Below are positions 58,970-64,000 of a DNA stretch of 64,000 nucleotides, piece after piece. Under the pieces are notes generated by a model that was not told where the DNA came from, ran no database searches, and was given only the letters and a program-made list of their open reading frames with translations. How positions within the stretch are numbered: position 1 is the stretch's first letter; each line of letters begins with the position of its first letter. Location of the stretch: contig OX387605.1 in assembly GCA_947568835.1 (NCBI GenBank), positions 25,523,264-25,587,263 on the forward strand, given 5' to 3'. The DNA comes from Protonemura montana. Lineage: Eukaryota; Arthropoda; Insecta; Plecoptera; Nemouridae. The position numbers were made by a program, and so were the translations under genes.

Positions 58970-59400
58970 ATGTGATACAACAAAAGACTTTTTATTGCCC
59001 AAAAACAAGCGGTCCGTATTATTGCAGAAGCATCCCACCATAAGACATGCAAACCCCTCTTCATAACTTTCAAAATCCTTACCCTCACCTACACCCTCAT
59101 TCAAATCGCAAGCACCCTAGTTAGACCCCACCTAACTCCTCCGTTCACTCCCACGCAACGAGTACACAACCCCTTATAGATGATGGCATTAATATACCAG
59201 TGTTTTTTACGGTTGATATTCTAAATTACAAGAGCATACCGCTAGGTGTTATTAGCATGGTAGTGCGCAATGTCAATCACAATTTATAAAGGCTACGTCA
59301 AATCTCTTAAAAATTCGTCCATCGAAAAAAATTAGAATAAGGGATTCCATTTTCTCAAATACTTTGGTAGCTCTTGAAAAGGCTCACAGCCGAAGATCAG
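58970..59400 (+). mobile_element. LINE ORF2 C-terminal fragment
   Basis: 58978 onward reads LFIAQKQAVRIIAEASHHK, then CKPLFITFKILTLTYTL, the conserved QKRAIRII and LF-ILTL blocks of LINE ORF2; several stops follow. Lies between NAA35 and the Tudor gene. Confidence 0.6.
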
Positions 59401-59649
59401 TGAATATTCGTTGAGTTATTTGTATTTGTATTTATTGTTTCCTCTTAGAATTGTACATAATTATACATACATCGTTAGTCTTAGGGTTCCATTAATTAGT
59501 AGGTACTAGGAACTTATTTAACTTAGTATTTATCAGTTTTTAGTCTTGTTTTACTTACTTTCTAGACTGAGTTGGACTTACTTAGGGTTACAATTAATTA
59601 GTAGGTACTAGGAACTTGTTAAACTTAGCAGCAATGTACATTTGGTCAT

Positions 59650-60165
59650 TCTTCATGCAACCACCATATTCAAGGGTTGGTTATCGTTTGTCGGAAAGCT
59701 TTTACTGACTGGTCCCTTGCCTGTTTTTTTATATGTTCCCCAAGTGTGTTCCAGTCGCGGATGGTTCTATTTACCTGGGTGAATTTGCCCACATCCCCCC
59801 TAGACCCTCTTTCCCTAACTTATGTCTTGGTCCTGTAGGTTCCAGCTTCTCTACCCATTCCTGCCAACCTACATTCCGTGCAACAGCCTTCTTTAAGTTA
59901 CACAGTCTATTTATTTTCCTCCTCTCTTGCAGCGATTCCCACCCCAGACCTTTAACCATTTCTGATGGGCTTTCCTTGATTCTATTTTGGTTGATGCCTC
60001 GGCCTTGATCGTTCTTCCACATCCCATTACGCCCCAGTACTCTTCTGGCCGCAATCCTCTGCACTCGCTCCAGGTCTTTGATGTCCTGTGGTTTGTAAGG
60101 GTCCCAATGGTAGCAGTGTTCATAATAATCAAATACCCCGCGCATTGCAAGCGTTTGCAATTTAA
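59650..60165 (-). mobile_element. LINE ORF2 C-terminal fragment, different lineage
   Basis: Minus-strand frame 60160-59771 has DIKDLERVQRIAARRVLG, then LGWESLQERRKINRLCNL, a classic LINE ORF2 C-terminal signature. A SINE 3' module (GCATTGCAAGCGTTTGCAAT) abuts it at 60138-60160 and an (ATA)n microsatellite lies at 60230-60262. Confidence 0.75.
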
Positions 60166-60229
60166 ATACGATTTCATATTAACATTTAACAGTACCTACC
60201 TAAAATCGTACTTTCTTATCTTATCTTAC

Positions 60230-60265
<36 letters not shown>

Positions 60266-60965
60266 GTAGTTTATCGTCCAGGATGATGAAGAAAGAATGA
60301 TTTACAGACACTCAATAAATGTTTACTGAAACTCCTTGTAGCCTCCTCAAGGGTACTATAATATTCGCCAATTTCAATCTGAATATGCCGCGGCTTGGCA
60401 GCCTCGTCTACGGGAAGGGCCATGGCTGTATAGGAGCAGCGTTGACGCCGGAAAGCAGAGCATGGCTTCAGCCAGTCTCACCCCAACGAGGTTACCGCCT
60501 CCCTCTTCTTAGTACAAGCCGATCGCAAGGTAGAGCATCTATAGCTTGCCAATTACTCTCTGCAGCTTGCCGTGCCGTGGTCGATGGCAAGCGGCGATTA
60601 GATTGAGTTCTTTGTTTTGAATTTTAACACTGAACATCTAGCTGAAATCAAACAACGTAATCTAAACCAAATTGTCTCACATTTCGCATGATATTTTGCA
60701 AATAGTTACAAAGACGCTGCAGCTTCACACATTTTTGTAGATCGTTTGTTCTAAAGATGACCCGGAAATCGGAAGTGTGTATACTGGGCATGTTTAGGGT
60801 TAAGGGTAGATTTTTTTTATGTTAGCACACGTGTGGTAACAAATAGTGAAAGACTATTCCTGATGCAACAACATGAACTAGAATGTCATTGGTGTGATTC
60901 TTTGAGAATTGACGTGCTAAACGTCAGCAGAGTCTTAGGTAATGAGGTTTGTGATGTAATATGTC

Positions 60966-63645
60966 ATGTCTCGACAGATGCCAACGAGTTCGAATTTGTT
61001 GCCATGCACGAGCTGCAGAGGTCCTGCACGGTGGGTGTGCACTTTGTGCCAGGTTACGCCGTACTGCTGCGAAGATTGTTCAGGCAAGCATTGGCCACAA
61101 CACCGTGCCTATTGCCTCTCCATCTGTGATCCTCCGTGAGTACCGCTTTCGCTCATAATCTGCTGTTCAGGGTACGCATTTGTGCAATCACTATGTGATG
61201 TTGTCAATGTTCACATGCAATTCTGAAGCGATTTACCATGATTTCAGTTTGCGTACTTGATTGTTTCCTACTCAAGGTCTGAAAGGTCTTGGTCAACTGG
61301 TTGACTGGTTGGTTGTTACTCTTCTGACTCGTCTTGTGTTTCGGCAGCGGGTTATGCGATGCTACACCTCAAGACGCCGCAGTTCAAGGCATCGGCAATG
61401 ACTTTGCTGCACTGGTATTATCAAAAGCATCGCTTCAAACCAAGTACCAAGCACCGGAACTTGCCACAGCTGCCTACAAAGTTCAAACTCCACCCAAAGC
61501 GGCCAAGTATCAAGCTCAGGCTTCACCCACAGCGGCCAAGTATCAAGCTCAGACTCCACCCACAGCGGCCAAGTATCAAGCTCCGACTCCACTGCTCACA
61601 TCTCCAATTGCTGCTTACCCTACTGCAACTTCAGCTGTACTGGCCGAGTCAAAGATCTGGGAAAACTGTGAACATCTTTCTGATGCAGAGTTCACAAAGG
61701 TCAGTGATCATTCTTTAAACCCGTGGCATATTTTAGTATTGTGAAAACAACCACGCAGTTTAGCGACACTAGAATCCGAGTGACTGTGAGCATGCACAGC
61801 CTCGTGGTTCTATTTCTTGAAGTCGAGCAATGTATGGAGCATGTACGTTGCAGGTTCTGGTCACCGCCACTGGGTTCCAAGAGCTCTGGGTCAACGTGTT
61901 CCGCAACGGGACGTCGATCATCAAGCTTCATGCGGACCTGAATACCGCGGCAGCGACCTTCCAAAGCTGCGTTCCTTGCGTGGGAAAAACCTTCGCTGGC
62001 TGCTACGACGGGCAATGGTAAGCCAAGTCCTGGTTATGCCCATGTTATTCCCCTATCCCTGGCTACCCCATGTTATTCCCCTATCCCTGGCTACCTCATG
62101 TTATTCCCCTATCCCTGGCTACCCCATGTTATTCCCCTATCCCTGGCTACCCCATGTTATTCCCCTATCCCTGACTACCCCATGTTATTCCCCTATCCCT
62201 GACTACCCCATGTTATTCCCCTATCCCTGGCTACCCCATGTTATTCCCCTATCCCTGACTACCCCATGTTATTCCCCTATCCCTGGCTACCCCATGTTAT
62301 TCCCCTATCCCTGACTACCCCATGTTATTCCCCTATCCCTGGCTACCCCATGTTATTCCCCTATCCCTGGCTACCCCATGTTATTCCCCTATCCCTAGCT
62401 GCCCCATGTTATTCCCCTATCCCTGGCTACCCCATGTTATTCGTCTATCCTGGCTACCCCATGTTATTCCCCTATCCCTGGCTACCCCATGTTATTCCCC
62501 TATCCCTGGCTACCCCATGTTATTCCCCTATCCCTGACTACCCCATGTTATTCCCCTATCCCTGGCTACCCCATGTTATTCCCCTATCCCTGGCTACCCC
62601 ATGTTATTCCCCTATCCCTAGCTGCCCCATGTTATTCCCCTATCCCTGGCTACCCCATGTTATTCGTCTATCCTGGCTACCCCATGTTATTCCCCTATCC
62701 CTGGCTACCCCATGTTATTCCCCTATCCCTGGCTAGGAAGCCTACTGACCAACGTGTGTATGTGTAGGTGCCGGGTTAAGGTAACCGCGGTAACGCCTAC
62801 ACTAACGGTCCGTTACCTTGACTACGGTAACGAGGAACCGCTGAACCTGCGTGACCTGCGTGTCTTGCCAGGGACTTTCACCGCGCTGCCCGCCCAGGTA
62901 CGTTACCGTGGGAGGAGCTACTCTTGGGGCACAACTTGATCTAGGCGATGTGATCTTGAATATGCTGTACTTTTTATTGTTATCGTATTTTTATTTATTA
63001 ATTTCAAACCCGGGACAATCACATAGTAAATGTCAGTAGGTTGTCAGTTGTCCAGTCTAGATAAATAGCAATATTTAAATGAGACGTAGTTACATATTTT
63101 TGATGATTATAGTTAGGAAATGAGAGGATAACTATTAAAGTAAAATGTAGATATAATATTTAAAATAGTTTGTACATTGAAAGTGGTGCCAGTATATGTG
63201 GTTCTATGTGGGATTGGTCGTGGAGGATGGGTATTCATGTAGGGAGTAGAAGGGGGTTTTGGATAAGGAAGTTTTGGAGGTTAGGAACACTAGAAGCCTT
63301 GCAAAAGTTGATGCCCAAACACAGATTGGAGCTCAATTTTATTGCCTTTTTCATGAATTTACTTAATTCTCTCAAAAATTATATGCGAAGAACCCACGAC
63401 AGGTTGAGGTTGGGGATTAACCCAATTATTAAGCACTTACTGTTCCATGTCAGATTATTTCAATGTTGTGCTAGCTGTGCATGCGGTGCAACACTAAGTG
63501 CATTGAACGAGTTTGTTTCTTGACTTTTATCTCCGATTGCTTGATTGGTTTCCAGGCAATCAGAATGCGCATTGCGAACGCCACACAGAGCAAGTACGAG
63601 AAATTCAAGACGGACTCTTGGATGTTTGTCAAACGTGTTGCTATG
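60966..63645 (+). CDS. MYND-finger and Tudor protein, TDRD1-like (5' part)
   Basis: Exons 60966-61135, 61348-61699, 61854-62017, 62768-62897 and 63556-63645, then cut by the window; 302 residues so far, phases 2, 0, 2, 0, 0. Residues 14-50 form a complete MYND zinc finger (C14, C17, C25, C28, C34, C38, H46, C50). A linker (about 58-174) has three 12-residue repeats of KYQAQTPPTAA type. Residues about 205-272 are a Tudor domain: CYDGQWCRVKVTAV, then VRYLDYGNEEPLN, LRVLPG; the aromatic Tyr/Asp-Tyr-Gly-Asn core that binds dimethyl-arginine is present. It continues as PAQAIRMRIANAT, the usual extended-Tudor continuation. MYND followed by Tudor repeats is the layout of TDRD1, which scaffolds Piwi proteins in germ granules. 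ATG 60966 is the first in frame after a stop, but an upstream exon joined at the CGACAG acceptor is possible. Confidence 0.85.
61760..61820 (+). repeat. SINE leader fragment
   Basis: CACTAGAATCCGAGTGACTG, then CACAGCCTCGTGGTTCTA match the leader at 54551-54600. Intron of the TDRD1-like gene. Confidence 0.6.
62035..62737. repeat. 28-bp minisatellite, about 25 copies
   Basis: Monomer CCATGTTATTCCCCTATCCC plus TGGCTACC, in the intron that splits the Tudor domain. A block of about seven units including the variants CTAGCTGCC and TTCGTCTATCC occurs twice (about 62240-62470 and 62500-62700), showing recent block duplication. Confidence 0.95.
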
Positions 63646-63662
63646 GTAAGTACGGTGCTGTA

Positions 63663-64000
63663 ACCTGGATAGAGCATAGGATCCAGCCAGCTGATCTCAA
63701 AGACCCTGGATAGAGCATAGGATCCAGCCAGCTGATCTCAAATAACATGGATAGAGCATAGGATCCAGCCAGCTGATCTCAAATAACCTGGATAGAGCAT
63801 AGGATCCAGCCAGCTGATCTCAAATAACCTGCATAGAGCATAGCATCCAGCCAGCTGATCTCAAATAACCTGGATAGAGGATAGGATCCAGCCAGCTGAT
63901 CTCAAATAACCTGGATAGAGCGTAGGATCCAGTCAGCTGATCTCAAATAACCTGGATAGAGCATAGGATCCAGCCAGCTGATCTCAAATAACCTGGATAG
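63663..64000 (+). repeat. 41-bp minisatellite, same family as 46965-47698
   Basis: Monomer CCTGGATAGAGCATAGGATC plus CAGCCAGCTGATCTCAAATAA starts about 18 nt after the 5' splice site of the last visible Tudor-gene exon and runs off the window. Confidence 0.95.

Noticed and set aside
62266-62767. PYPWLPHVIPLSL-type frames
   Set aside because: Translation of the 28-bp intronic minisatellite.
1-64000. CRISPR arrays
   Set aside because: All repeats are contiguous tandem arrays without unique spacers, in a eukaryotic intron-rich context.

Overview
The window is nuclear DNA from an intron-rich invertebrate, most likely an arthropod. Splice sites are GT-AG and introns reach several kb. Exons are GC-rich and introns AT-rich, and tandem repeats, LINE, Penelope-like, SINE and hAT-type elements are abundant. 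The arthropod guess rests on six genes of the secreted Cys-rich family I recall as DUF4773 (Pfam PF15998). The acidic tails would fit a mineralising crustacean such as a barnacle, but nothing here proves the taxon.

Layout. 1-1139 is a purine-rich low-complexity tract. 2412-4004 is an unrecognised 530-residue ORF with 12-residue repeats, followed by a 141-bp satellite. 9397-45946 is a cluster of six DUF4773-type genes: A (+, 9397-17171), B (-, 21945-17938), C (+, 26464-30290), D (+, 31286-34732), E (+, 35061-39112) and F (+, 40176-45946). I reconstructed all six exon by exon and every model closes in frame (268, 288, 528, 337, 317 and 321 residues). Each has a signal peptide, an invariant CxCx4CxCC knot, a second Cys block and, except in A, a low-complexity acidic C-terminal tail. 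The tail is extreme in C, with poly-Asp runs of up to 17. A LINE sits in the last intron of A and a 1.5-kb non-autonomous hAT-like element in an intron of F.

46586-58825 (-) is a complete 13-exon NAA35 (NatC auxiliary subunit) gene encoding 724 residues, tail-to-tail with gene F. Its introns hold large minisatellites and remnants of LINEs, a Penelope-like element and tRNA-derived SINEs. 60966 to beyond the right edge (+) is the 5' part of a MYND-finger plus Tudor gene (TDRD1-like, piRNA pathway), divergent from NAA35. A 41-bp satellite in the last NAA35 intron reappears in a TDRD1-like intron at the right edge, in the same orientation relative to transcription.

The most interesting system is the DUF4773 cluster: tandem duplicates of one secreted scaffold that carry different modules (helical repeats, hyper-acidic tails, Thr/Lys-rich linkers). 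They share intron phases and probably form a co-evolving extracellular protein set of unknown function.
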